Positions 47,640 to 59,215 of a DNA stretch of 64,000 nt are shown piece by piece (the first letter of the stretch is position 1; every line of letters starts with the position of its first letter). Origin of the DNA: Nageia nagi (taxonomy: Eukaryota > Pinophyta); NCBI GenBank assembly GCA_050084985.1, contig JBITNC010000001.1, forward strand, positions 114,018,001-114,082,000. Reading direction: 5' to 3'. A program made the translations under genes and the position numbers. The notes below the pieces were generated by a model. The model saw only the letters and a program-made list of their open reading frames with translations. It was not told the DNA's origin and ran no database searches.

Positions 47640-49484
47640 AAGCCGATTTTAGGAAATGCATCTTTGACAGCATATATAAATATATGTAAAAAATATAAAA
47701 TATAAAAAATAGACTTTTTCTCAAATCTAACAGTGTAAGTGTATAAATAATAATTGGATTTACTCTAACAGCAGCAATGATTCAAGAATCAAAACAAAAC
47801 ATCATGATCATTAGAATTATAAACTATAACAGTGCTATGTAACAGTTTGAAATCTTGGATAACAACAAAATTTAGTCTTCATACTACTAAATAAGTATAA
47901 CAGTATATATCATACTGTATAAAAAGTGGAAACTATTACTAATTTAGTAATTAGTACATACTAATAACAACACTGTCGTTGGTTGCAATATTCCCACACT
48001 GGTTGCTGTTTCTAACTGATTGCAAGTGCAAAGTGAAAGAATGAATACTTTTTAGGGTTGAATGGCTTTTATATTTTATGTTAGTGAGTGAGTTTTAGCA
48101 TTTTAGGTTTAAAAGAGGGTGGAGGGGCCTTGGTGGGTCCTGCCATCCCTTTTTTTCACTTCTAAAGTATTTTTAATTTTTTTTTTTCACTTGGCTGGAA
48201 TGGCTAGGCATCCTTGGAACAGTCTAGGGATGTCCTAGCCATACCTTGGCCATCCAGGGGATGGCTGAACATCCCAAGAATCCCCAAGTTTCTGGGACGG
48301 ATTTTTGATTTTTTCAAAATTAGGAAACGGCAAGGAAATGTTTTTGATAGAGTTTCCAGTACTCCTCCAAGATGGGTACAGATGTTTTAGGGGGGAACCC
48401 ATCCCCATGTAACCCTGAGTATATCTATGTGATAATATGAAATTGAGGAGTTATAATCTTTGTTTCGGTTGGACAGAGTCTTCATAAAAGCTTCATGGGC
48501 AGATTCTCAAAAGTCAGGCTGGAAGAATCTATCATTTATCTGCCGTATAAAAATGGAACACCACACTGGCTGCCCTCCAAAAATATAGTAGAAGCCACAA
48601 ATCACAGATAATGGATTAGATTTCAATGTCTAATGTGGCATCAGTAGTCATTTCTATGATGAAAGATCTTGTCAAGGGAAACAGAACCACATAAAGAGGG
48701 GAAGGAATTTGGATAAAAGTTCTGTTTAATAATGCATACCAGAATTGAGAGCTTGGTATTTTGTGGTTTCTGGTGCAAGGGAGACAAGCTGGTGGTGATT
48801 TAAAATGAAATTCAAAATTTATCATTGTGCCCTCCATCTAGATTAGCATAGATAGTCTGTGCAAAAGCAATGTAAATATGATAACTTTTAAGCTTGTAGC
48901 ATAACAGAGATAATGTACTTGAAAATGCTATCTACTAGGTGATATTTAACATGTACTTTGAAACTTGACATGTGTTCTCTTCTACTATTGGGAGTGTTGG
49001 TAGAGTTCCATGTTCATGTAGCTTATGCATTTCAACTATTGTTCATGTGTCCTAATAATATGAGATGGCCAGCTCCAGTCTTTAGATTGTGCTAAAAGTC
49101 CTTTTGTATTATAACTGTTCGTTTAAGTTTACCTTTATCATTTCAGATTTATCATGTTTGCTTCTGTATACATTAGGTTTAGTTTTATATTTGTGTTTAT
49201 TTTTCCAATAACTTGTTAGCTTGTATTTCACGTTTCTTGTACATTTCATGCAATTTGGATTCCATCGTTTGACAGTTTGACTTTTTAGTCTTCTTTTGAA
49301 AAATTAAAATCTCATTGCCATTGTTTTACATTTTTTGGTCTTCAAGTCATTCTACACTGCCCGATACCTCTGGAATTGGACAATTTTCATGTCTGTGCTA
49401 GACTTTTCTTAATGGTATCAAGTTAGCAAAAATTGTTTGAGTTTTAATTTAAATATACATAAGTGCAACTACTGTTATTTGCAG
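47640..49484. other. No recognisable gene; possible intron
   Basis: Contains a GC-richer stretch at about 48120-48420 (GGGACGGATTTTT, GGAAACGG) that resembles a dispersed repeat, and otherwise AT-rich DNA. It ends in a good 3' splice acceptor at 49484, so at least its right end may be intron. Confidence 0.4.
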
Positions 49485-49664
49485 GGTGGGCTTCAGGAGA
49501 TTCTTTCAGCGATGGAGAACCCAAAACATGTTAATTCAAATGTTGGTCAAGCAACTTCACCTTCTAATCAGTGGAAGAGAACTCCTACAGGTGCAGTTGT
49601 ATTAGTTGTGATTTTTATGGCATTTGTAATATCTGGCTTTGTGGCAATCAGTCAGGCTCAGTAG
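49485..49664 (+). CDS. Terminal exon or short gene for a single-pass membrane protein tail
   Basis: An acceptor-like ACTGTTATTTGCAG precedes 49485, and the frame is open in phase 0 from there to TAG at 49662-49664 (GGLQEILSAMENPKHVN...). The protein end is a hydrophobic helix, GAVVLVVIFMAFVISGFVAI, followed by SQAQ, so it would be tail-anchored. Two readings are possible: the last exon of a longer gene whose other exons I cannot identify, or a 50-residue protein starting at the ATG at 49512, with an intron in its 5' UTR. The upstream part is polar with Ser/Thr/Gln. I do not recognise the family. No stop or frameshift disturbs the exon. Confidence 0.5.
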   Translation, partial: GGLQEILSAMENPKHVNSNVGQATSPSNQWKRTPTGAVVLVVIFMAFVISGFVAISQAQ

Positions 49665-50370
49665 AAACCGTCAGGTTGCATATCAGTATGTTGACCTCAG
49701 TAGCATGGGATACACAGCTCCGATGTTATAGAAAGGGAGCTTTTTTTGGCAAATCTTATGTTCAGTTCTTTCAAGCATTAAGTGGTGAAACTTGTACATG
49801 CATGTAAAATATGACTTCCCACTGACTAGCCAAATATGAGACGAGCACTGAAGCAAATACCAAAATCAAGAGAATAGCCACAAGCTTCCTCATTCTCCTT
49901 GTCAATTTATAAATATCAGCAAAAGCACAATGTAACTGCACAAGCATGTAGATTATGTATTACAAAATTGCATCTACATGATTGGTAACAATTTTTCCTC
50001 CCAAATACTCTTTGGACCATGCCAATATGGAAATCACTATATACATATAGCTTGTTTTCTGCAATGGTTGGTACGGTTCTGTTTCTTTCGTTATCTGCAT
50101 TTCGTATTCCAGGAATTGACATTGTTCTGTTCAGGAGGAAGGACCTATTTTTGCACCAATTCCTCCTGTAAATATTAAATTTACCATCACAGCGCATGTA
50201 AAATTGATCAAGGGCTTCTATGCTTGAATCTGTAAAATATTGATCAGATGTTGACATGTTTCTGTGCTGATATTTGAAGTTATTATTTCATGGTTAAAAA
50301 CTTTTTAACAACTGAATCTGTTTTCGGTATTTGTGGTGTCTTTCTGTTTTGAATAAAAACATTATGAATT

Positions 50371-51005
50371 TGTTAGGATTTCAGTATAAAATAAAATTTT
50401 ATCTTATAGCAACTTTGTTGGATCTGCTATAAACTAATAGCCCAGCAATAAACATACACAGCAGAAATGTAAAAAAATAGGAACAAGAAGCAATATGAGA
50501 TGAATCACAAGCATAGAAGATCATCCACACAAGAGACCAGAGATTTACGAGGTTCACTCAGGATGGCCTACGTCCCCATAGAACAATCAAATCCTTGAAC
50601 AATCATCTTTCAGTCACCAAGAGAACAACCAACAGCCGAAAGTGTTGAACCCTCTCTTTGATTCAGAATAGCTCTCAAATCTCTAATCCTAGCTCTCTCC
50701 TGCGCTCTCTCTAGCTCATCCTCCTATTCTCATAGCCTATAATGCTTTTACAAGTTGATTGCTTTATAGCAATGCATGGACATGCAAAACATAATATTAC
50801 CTTCTTAATTTACTCTCACAACTGGAGAAAGACATAAAGCAAATAATTGCATAGAATAAGCTACAACAAGTTCTACACATAGAACTTAATGGAACTAAGA
50901 GTTTACATGCTAAAATTAGATTTCCATCTATTCTCCCGAACAGGCTCCATACCTAACAGAATTCACCTTGGGAAAAGGCACATCGTTACTTTCTTCCATT
51001 ATACA
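50371..51005 (-). repeat. Element D 3' LTR
   Basis: Plus-strand TGTTAGGATTTC...CCATTATACA, 635 bp, the same length as the right copy. A few bases after the end (RGTAGAATTGTA) are also shared, so the border could be slightly further right. Confidence 0.8.
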
Positions 51006-51062
51006 AGTAGAATTGTATAATTTTAAGATCGGCCACATTAGAAAGTATCAAAATTAGATTTC

Positions 51063-51890
51063 CTACAACAAGACATAAATGTTAAGATCAACCAAATTAG
51101 AAAGCATCAAAATTTCACTCATTAGATTCACATTTGACCTTTCTCCTCCATCTCCATCTCGAGACCAACAATCCTTTTTCAAATGCCCCTTCTTGCCACA
51201 ATGCCAACATGCTACCTTCCCTTTGGACTTGGGTCCCTTCTCTTCATGGTCAAGAGAACCACTTTCTCTTTCTTTTTGCTTGCCTCTCATCACCAAGGCT
51301 GTATTAGATGATGATTCACCTGTACTCTTCCTTCTCATTTCAATAATAAGAACAGAAGCTACAACATCATCAAATGTAAGAGAAACAAAGGCAAAATTGC
51401 TAATAGCCATAACTAAACTTTCCCAAATATCAGGTAAGGAACATAGAAATAAAATAGCCTTCATTTCTTTTTCTATTTTTACCTTCAAATAGGTCAGCTG
51501 ACTCACAACTGTATTAAATTCATTTGCATGATTAGTTGCAAACCCATTTTCATTCATCTTCATATTATGCAATTTTTTCATGAGAAATACCTTTTTTGTC
51601 ATTGAGGGTGGCTCGTACAAACTAGACAACTTGTCCATTACTCCCTTTGTAGTCTTCTCCTCTAAAATGTTGGAGGCTATAGCTTGAGCAAGGCAAAGTC
51701 TTATAGTACCAAGAGCTTTCCTATCTAAGAGACTACATTCTTCATTAGACATCTTCCCTCGATTATTTAATTTCTCACCAAGAGGCAAGTGCAAGTCTCT
51801 CTAATATAGGTAATCCTCCATCTGCATCTTCCAGAACTGAAAATTATGGCCATCGAATTTCTCCACCCTGAACCTTCTTTGTGCGACCAT
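51063..51890 (-). pseudogene. Element D gag
   Basis: ATG at 51890 (MVAQRRFRVEKFDGHNFQFW). A TAG at 51801-51803 interrupts after codon 29, consistent with CAG to TAG. The frame is then open for 243 codons from 51794: UBN2-type copia capsid region ([20 protein letters not shown]), then the zinc knuckle [14 protein letters not shown]. It ends at 51063. Apart from the one stop, the reading frame has survived despite the LTR divergence. Confidence 0.82.
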
Positions 51891-51962
51891 TCCTCCTACT
51901 TAATTCAAGATCTCTCACTGATCTATCAAATACCCAACAAAGCAAACCTGAATCCCAACACT

Positions 51963-51973
51963 CTCTGATACCA
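51963..51973 (-). other. Element D primer-binding site
   Basis: CTCTGATACCA on the plus strand, then the two-base spacer AT and the LTR at 51976, the same arrangement as in elements A to C. Confidence 0.9.
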
Positions 51974-51975
51974 AT

Positions 51976-52610
51976 TGTTAGGATTTTAGTATAAAATAAA
52001 ATATTATCTTATAGCAACTTTGTTGGATCTACTATAAACTAATAGCCCAACAATAAACATACACAACATAAATGTAAAATAATAGGAACAACAAGCAATA
52101 TGAGATGAATCACAAGCATAAAAGATCATCCACACAAGAGACCAGAGATTTACAAGGTTCACCTAGAATGGACTATGTCCCCAGAGAACAATTAAATCCT
52201 TGAACAATCACCTTTCATTCACCAAGAGAACAATCAACAACCCAAAGTGCTGTACTCTCTCTTTGGTTCATAATAGCTCTCAAATCTCTAATCCTAGCTC
52301 TCTCCTATGCTCTCTCTAGCTCATCCTCCTATTTTCATAGCCTATGATGTTTTTACAAGTTCATTGCTTTATAGCAATGCATGGACATGCAAAACAAAAT
52401 ATTACATCCTTAATTTACTCTCATAACTGGAGCAAAACATAAAGCAAATAATTGCATAGAAGAAGCTACAACAAGTTCTACACATAAAACTTAACAGAAT
52501 TGAGAGTTTACATGCTAAAATTAGATTTTTGTCTATTGTCCTGAACAGGCTCCATACCTAATAGAACTCACCTTGGGGAAAGGCACATTGTTACTTTCTT
52601 CCATTATACA
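51976..52610 (-). repeat. Element D 5' LTR
   Basis: TGTTAGGATTTTAG...CCATTATACA, 635 bp, about 8% different from the left LTR in the compared part. Confidence 0.82.
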
Positions 52611-53760
52611 GGTAGAATTGTAAAGAAGATTTGTGAAAAGTCAAATATCAATCTCGGATGCTTTCTATTGATCATATTGTACTTTGAATTCTATTATGTT
52701 ATCTTCATACCCATAAAGCTTTGTTCAATGGTATCAACATGCTGTTGGATTATCTTTATTGACTGAAACATAAACATCTTTATGTTTAAATTAAAATCAA
52801 CCATCTAAATGATAATGGAAACCATTTTGACATAAAATTACTCCGTTGAACATCTAGTTTTCATCAATTGATTTATAGAATTTTCACAGATTTGAAATTC
52901 ACAATAGTTGAAGATTTTGAAAACCTATACGAAACCGAATAAGCTATGGTTAGGCTCAAGAAGAGCATCAAATGAATCAGAGTGACAAATCAACAACCCT
53001 CAATCTCCTCAGAGTGGCAAATCAACAACTATTGTATTACCCTCCAATGCTTCGCGAGTCTGCAACATTTATATGGTCCGTCACCAAGTTGAAAGTTCTA
53101 ACTACTCGAAGTCACAATAAATGTTTCTTGTGGTTGGATATCGATTCCCAATTCGTAATATATGAACATCAATACACTAGCTATTGCAACCTTGTGCAAT
53201 GGGTATGGGGTAGATTAATAGTTACTTCAGCAAATGTTTGTGTTAGAATATATAAATTGATTGTTTTAGAATATGTTTTTGTAAGTGTAAATCATGAGCA
53301 TGTCAAATTCATATAACTACAAAGGATGATCTGAGAGTATAGATGATAAGATTTGCCATTCGCTTTGGTTGTTTGTTGTAAGTCCATTCGCTGGGGGGAC
53401 GTTGAGTTGGCTTCAACCTCTTCGGTTGATTCTGTTGATGTATGGCGTACATGTTATTGATGATAACAATTTTGAAACCTCTCCCATTATGTGATAATAT
53501 CATCTATGTTTTTCCCAAGGTCACTTTTATGTCACAACAAAGATGATATAGAAGTAGCTTTGGCAAACAAAAAACATAATAACTTTCATCCTTTGAAGGG
53601 ATGGTTATAAATTGTGGGGAGACATTGATAGTTGCAATTGTAGAATGTTGTTTCCATTGTGTAGATTTTGCAAGATGCTAGATATGTTCATCTTCTAGTT
53701 ACTTCAATAAGTGAGTTTGTATGTAGATATGTAGGTTGTGCCATGTGAGCACCAATATAT
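52611..53760. other. No recognisable gene
   Basis: AT-rich. The open frames 52972-53316 (plus) and 53309-53503 (minus) have no domain I know. The right end may still belong to the Helitron relic. Confidence 0.5.
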
Positions 53761-53769
53761 GTTGTGGAA

Positions 53770-55990
53770 GAGGTCGAGAGTGGAAGATGTTAACCATTTC
53801 TTTTTCTTTACATTAGAAGAAAAATATGTTCGACTACATACAGAGAGTGGTAGTTTAAGTAGAAGGTGGCAAGTTTCTTAAAGAGAAATATCATGTTCGA
53901 CTATTTTATTGATGAGCATTTTTTGAAATGCATCTGTGATTGATCGCATTGGTTTATAATTAGTTGAAATATGAGAAAGCATTGTATGATATGTTTCGGA
54001 TAGTTTTCATCCTTTGCTGCATACTTTGCAATAGATTTGAGGGCTGCATCTTTTGATATGATAGCCTTACAATCTATGTTAGCTCTCCATACAGAGAGAA
54101 CAATAGGGTTGTGAAAAGTCAAGTGGTTATCATTATGAGGAATATGTTTGGGTTAGTTATTTCATCTATTTCAAGGCTTGAGTTTTCTTATAGTTTCCAA
54201 GGGGATTTGTAACGACATTAAACAGATGGTCCTACTTTGTGCAGACATGTTTGTAATGTACAATTTGTATGGCGTTGAACATAATTAATGAGTTAATATT
54301 TATAATTAGCAGAAGGATTTTTAACATAATAATTTTTGTGTCTAACAAACAAGGATCATAAACATTAGTTTGAGAAAATTTATGGCTTTGTAGTGGAATG
54401 GGTCAATGGTTCCAACTTGATACATAACTATCCAAGTAATTACCTACATTTTGTACTAATTGGAGGTTATTTCATTCTAGTTTGGTAATATTGGGTGCAC
54501 CCCTTTTAACCAAAGGAAGCCATGGATATGAGTGGAACCTTTATGTTTCCATTCATACCCAAAGGGAGATATTATTAGCCATAAGCTAAAAAATAATATT
54601 ATTACAAAAAGTCATGATTGATGTGATACCTGTACTAAAAGTCACCTGCATCAATGAGTGTCTCTAGAACGGTTTGATGAATGTAGTAAATATGTGAGGC
54701 ATGTACAATGCTACGAGATGTGGATTTGAATAACATTTTGTACTCTCCATTTAGAAGTTGCTTGAGGAGTTGTGGTTGTAGTAAATGGCATGATACCATG
54801 CAAGATTGATCATTTTGTATTTGTTGCATTGAAGGTAAAGAATAGAGTAAGGCATCCAATCTGAATGATCATGTCTGAAAGTTCTACACTGCAATCATTT
54901 TGGACTAGCCTTGTACCATGAATAGATGATTTGAAACACATTAGATGCTCACTTGAATCTAATGATGCATAACTATATTAAGTATTAAGTATCAAAACTG
55001 TGGATGCTGGGAAAATCTATTTTCATGGCACTATAGAAGATAGAGAGCATATTCATGTAATTTGATTTCTTTCATGGGTTGATATTTAAATGTTGTGTTT
55101 GTTAGAAATAAAGTAAGAAATGACATTACAAACAACCCTTCAATGATATGTTCATTTATGGGTGATAGTGAAATTGACGGTCATTCAATGGCTAGAGTTA
55201 GATGTCCTTCCGCTAGTTGCAATATTGATCGTAATTCTTCAACCTCTTTACATGCAGGGGGAGATTCATCATGAAGGAACTTGTTGTATGAATGTTGTCT
55301 TGTTCCATATCATCGTTTGAGACATCTGTTTCCATGAGGTCTACATGAACAAGTTCAATATTTAGAGATATTGTGTACAGAAGGTTGAAGATGTTTGTTG
55401 AAGCATTTGGTAATAATGATAACTCAATTCCATCTAACTACACATCCCTATAGTATGGATTATATGTCATCTTGTATTGCAATACCTCATACATGTGACC
55501 TCTAGAAACATAGAAGTTGTATAGAAATATCTTAAGAAAAACAAATAGTGTGACCATTGTATTTCAATTGACCACCCCTTACATAAGTAACTTGAAGCAC
55601 GAGATTAACTTTTGAAAATTGAGTTGCAATTATAGAAATATCTTAAGAAAAACAAATAGTGTGACCATTGTATTTCAATTGACCACCCCTTACATAAGTA
55701 ACTTGAAGTACGAGATCAACTTTTGCTATCAATATCTCCTCAATTTGAGTGAGTACTTGTAAGCAAACGAGTTGTTCACCAGGGTGTATGTAATTTGTTA
55801 TAGAGAAGAGGTGATCATTTTTATCTAAAATGCACTTGTAACAAGTACAATGCTCATCATATTGCCTTGTTTTAATTCTTAGATATTTTTCCATACACAC
55901 AACACATGTGGACATGTTTGTAAGGCTATCCAATTTTGATCGGAAATCATTTTTGGCGGAGAAATATTCTATAGGAAATACTGTATGTTC
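53770..55990 (-). pseudogene. Helitron transposase (RepHel) relic
   Basis: Minus strand, read from right to left. At 55933-55643: CVVCMEKYL, NYIHPGE, QIEEILIAKV and VRGGQLKYNGH, the zinc-finger-like N-terminal domain (DUF6570) of plant Helitron proteins. At about 55480-55300: LQYKMTYNPYYRDV and IELSLLPNAS, which follow in these proteins. At 54122-53901: VWRANIDCKAIISKDAAL with IAKYAAK, from the region before the helicase. At about 53880-53830: ETCHLLLKLPL and CSRTYF. The frame changes repeatedly and stops are common. The 54635-54859 frame lies between and is less clear. No helicase ATP-binding motif or Helitron 3' hairpin with CTRR was found. Confidence 0.75.
55520..55724. repeat. 111-bp tandem duplication inside the Helitron relic
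   Basis: TATAGAAATATCTTAAGAAA... at 55520-55613 recurs at 55631-55724 with two or three differences. It repeats the part coding for VDLVLQVTYVRGGQLKYNGH, so the gene was already broken or was broken by it. Confidence 0.92.
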
Positions 55991-56644
55991 AATCTTTCTA
56001 CCCCTGATGCCTTTGTATTGTCTATTCTAAATTGAGGCTATCATGAAACTCTATGATTTTGATGAAGCATTTGGGAACAAACCCTGAAAGCTAATCTTTG
56101 TATGAATTTAACAAGTTTAGGAGAGAATGTTGTGGAAGATCCTTACATTTAAGGTTGGCTGGTTTTATAGAGATGAGAATTATACAGGTGCATTAACTTT
56201 TGTTTTTGGTTTATTTCATGCTTAGACGGATAAGGAGAGTATGTGGATTGATGAAATATAGAAGATGAGTTCAAGTGGAGATATCCCATATTCCAGGGTT
56301 GTTGGATTCACAATACATTCTTTGAAGAAGCTTATGCATGGATAGGTAAAATTTAAATCTGATGCAGTTGATGAGTGAATGCAGGAGCTTGCCCTTTGGA
56401 AGGGCATCGTTGGCGATGTAAGTTTGCAAGAGTTGAAGAGTTAGTGGGTAGTGTGTACTTGTATTTATCATAAACAAAATGCCCATTATTTTCAACTAAT
56501 AAGGCCACTAACATAAATAAAAAATGTGGCAGAAAATGAAATGGACCAGTGATTTAGCCAATAAATTTGACACATTTCAAATTTTCATGGAGAACTCTGT
56601 GTCCATGGCAACAGGGGAAGCAAGGCATTTGACCGATATCGTGC

Positions 56645-57049
56645 ATGATTTACGAGTGTTCTGAAAGTGGTGGAGGTAGCGATGTGGACGAGCTTGCAGG
56701 TCTGCAGGGAGTAGAAGACGTGTTGAAGGTGTTGCGCAATAACATTCAGGGCATTACGAAGCCTGCGATTAGGCATCTGGCTAGGCGAGGTGCAGTGAAG
56801 CGTATTAGTGGTTTGATCTATGAGGAAGCCAGGAGTGTTTTGAAGATATTTTTGGAGAATGTCATCAGAGACGCTGTGAGATATACCGAGTATGCTAGGC
56901 GTAAGATTGTTACTTCCATGGATGTGGTTTACGCTCTCAAAAGGCAGGGCCGCACTCTCTACAGGCTTCACCGGTTAAACCTTATCACAAAGTCTTGCTG
57001 TCAAGAAATGGTGTCTTTCGACACGACCTTACTATCACTGAGAATTTAA
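56645..57049 (+). pseudogene. Altered histone H4 reading frame
   Basis: The 134-codon frame contains histone H4 residues 20-98 as its residues 28-106 ([20 protein letters not shown] ... [20 protein letters not shown]). The basic N-terminal tail with its acetylated lysines is absent and replaced by 27 unrelated acidic residues. At the C-terminus an extra A near 56963 shifts the frame, so the expected GFGG-like end and its TAA (56976-56978) are bypassed and 28 residues are added. Differences from plant H4 include D24N, R36H, G42A, T54A, G56S, T71R, H75Y, T80I and A83S. Histone H4 is among the most conserved proteins known, so this is most likely a pseudogene, though the histone fold region is uninterrupted. 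There is no intron. Confidence 0.85.
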
Positions 57050-57529
57050 TCTTCTTCATTGTGCATTGGATTTTGGCGTCTGTATTTGTTGTAGATTGAA
57101 TTGGTTGAGAGGAGTTCGGAGATTTGGTTTAGAAATTTATTAGTTACTGAAGTTTGAACATGTGGCTTGTGAAACTTGAACGAAATGGATTTAAATGGGG
57201 GTGAAATTGCTTGTAACCCTAATGGAAGATGCTCAAACTTTTTTTTTTATTGTAGAGTCTTATAAACGATATATTGAGAATGCTGATTCTCGACAGAGTT
57301 CTGTGAGAGTTAAATTCATATCATTTCGGTGGGTAAGTGTTGAGATTGTACGATTGTTGTGAAAATGCGAGCAACAAAAGGCCAAGGCTTTCAAAAGCGA
57401 AGCAGGTGGAGGTGGTCTTAAAGTCCATCTATTTCCACCTGTGTTAATTTATGATTTTAATTGTAGAGAGTGAATGGAATGTCTAGAGGATTTCTTTCAC
57501 GAAATGAAGTGAGGATTTTTGGGCGAGGT

Positions 57530-57920
57530 TTAATGAGCATCACGACGGTGGTGGAGGCAGCAACATGGACCAGCTTGCGAATGAATAATAGAGTTGTGGT
57601 TCTGAGTGCCGTGATATCCATTGACTGGTAGATTTGCATCACAAAGCCCGGAATTGTTTGACAAAGAAGGATTATGCAGACACAGGTTCATGGATTGCAA
57701 CGATCAAAGGATATACATAAAGCATATATGTTTTGAAAGGGCTCGTGAATTCTTTGATAAGATGCAGACTCTGTAAAAGTGGATTTCTATCAAATCTGAT
57801 TGTGAATGATTTGGTAGACATGTATGTAAACTGTAGAAGCGTATAGAAGGCAGGCAAACTCATTGTTTCGCAAGATGATGATGGTATGGTGGAGGGTGTG
57901 ACAGGGAGAATCATAGATTG
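57530..57920 (+). pseudogene. PPR protein gene relic
   Basis: Plus-strand pieces in changing frames match plant PPR repeats: TWTSLR near 57572, GSWIATIKGYT near 57688, FERAREFFDKMQ near 57735-57770, KSGFLSNLIV then NDLVDMYVNC at about 57776-57837, and a decayed KAGKLI. The order (SWxxxIxGY, FxxM, SGF..NxLVDMYxxC) is the standard P-L-S repeat order. Stops occur inside. No E or DYW domain was seen. Confidence 0.7.
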
Positions 57921-57929
57921 GAATATTTG

Positions 57930-58320
57930 CATCTTGTGGTGCCAAAGGATGCCTACGATGTAATTAAACATATTAGGTAGATAAATTTTAAATTTATAAA
58001 TCATAACATGTATATATAGTAAAAAAATATTTTTAAATTTTTAATGGAAATTAAAATAATATTTCTTATTTTTTAAAGAACATTAAATTTATGTTTTATG
58101 CTTAAATAAAAATATATAATCATAAGGTTGGTCTACATTCTATAGGTTCACTCACGAGTTAGTTGAAGAAATTTATAATAATCGATGTAGAATGATTATT
58201 TAAAAAAAAACCACATTTGACAAACCCTTGAATGTTGTATACTTAAATATATGAAAGTTGTTATCTTAATTTCATTGCACGGGTTAGTGTTGAAAGTTTG
58301 TCCCTGGGTACTACATTCAA
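57930..58320. other. AT-rich spacer
   Basis: No feature recognised. Confidence 0.5.
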
Positions 58321-58329
58321 GTTGATAGC

Positions 58330-59215
58330 CATTTTTCCTTCTTATGGTGATGTTGGAATTCGTTGTTGCATTTGTTTGGTAGAAAATAGATTGAAATTGA
58401 AATTTGATATTACTATCAATAGGTGATAAGAAAAATGATCAATAACAATGCAAAAGAGTACATATAAGAAGAGAAGGGGAGCATCTAAAACGTTTCCAAT
58501 GTGTAAACGTGAGAAGTAGACAAAAAGAAAGTATCGAATACAATGGTTTGATTGGGAATTTATGTAAGAATGAGAAGTAGACAAAAGGTAAAGTATCAAA
58601 TACATGTGGTCTGATTGAGACAAAAAGTTTACATATGGAGAGTCAAGGGATCCTCCAACATTTGAGATCGGAAAGAAGCTCATGATGTCGCAACTAGAGG
58701 AAGTAACCTCAGTGGTTTTAGTAATAATGCGTTGACAAGTAGTCCTTCCAAAAATTTTAGTAATCATTTTATGTGTTCAATTTGTAGCTTCTTGCCATTG
58801 AAAATAATATGAGATAAGTTTGGAACTCATATTACAATTAAAAATAATTGAAATTGAAATTTGATATTAATGTATGCGGATGAGCAACAATATTCAATGG
58901 GTCTGTAGGAAAATATATATACTAAGAGCAAGAGATCGCCTAATGTAGCTTCTATGTGTTAGACCGAAGTAAACAAAACAAAAGAATCAAAATATAACAA
59001 TTTTGAAATCAGGTAAGAAGTTTATATATCTCAATCAAAGGGTTCCATAAATATTTGAGGTTTGGAAGAAACTCTAGATGTTACAATTGGAGGAATTAAC
59101 CCTAGCGGGTTCAACAATAATGCATTGACGGGTGATCCTTTCATAATATTCAAGGTTCATGTGATGCTTTCAATTTGTAACTTCATGTAGTTGAACATAG
59201 AATGTGATAAGTCTA
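58330..59215. repeat. Diverged direct duplication of about 460-480 bp
   Basis: The segments 58380-58800 and 58845-59215 align in order: TTGAAATTGAAATTTGATATTA starts both, and a stretch containing AATAATGCRTTGACRRGTRRTCCTTYC ends both. Divergence is high. The 141-codon minus frame 58342-58767 lies in the first copy; the matching part of the second copy is full of stops, so I do not call a gene. Confidence 0.6.

Larger units (their letters stand above)
50371..52610 (-). mobile_element. Element D: small gag-only LTR element (TR-GAG type)
   Basis: Two 635-bp LTRs (50371-51005 and 51976-52610) enclose only about 970 bp, which holds a PBS and a single gag gene. No protease, integrase, RT or RNase H is present, so mobility would depend on enzymes from another copia element. 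This matches the published class of non-autonomous terminal-repeat elements with a gag domain. The LTRs differ at roughly 8% of positions in the first 300 bp, so it is much older than B and C. The target duplication is unclear: GAATT precedes the left LTR, and GAATT lies four bases beyond the right LTR end as I placed it. Confidence 0.82.

Noticed and set aside
56585-56971. 128-residue open frame on the minus strand
   Set aside because: It lies antisense to the histone H4 sequence, which clearly explains this stretch.
58342-58767. 141-residue open frame on the minus strand as a gene
   Set aside because: It lies in a diverged duplication whose second copy is full of stops; no domain or codon pattern supports coding.
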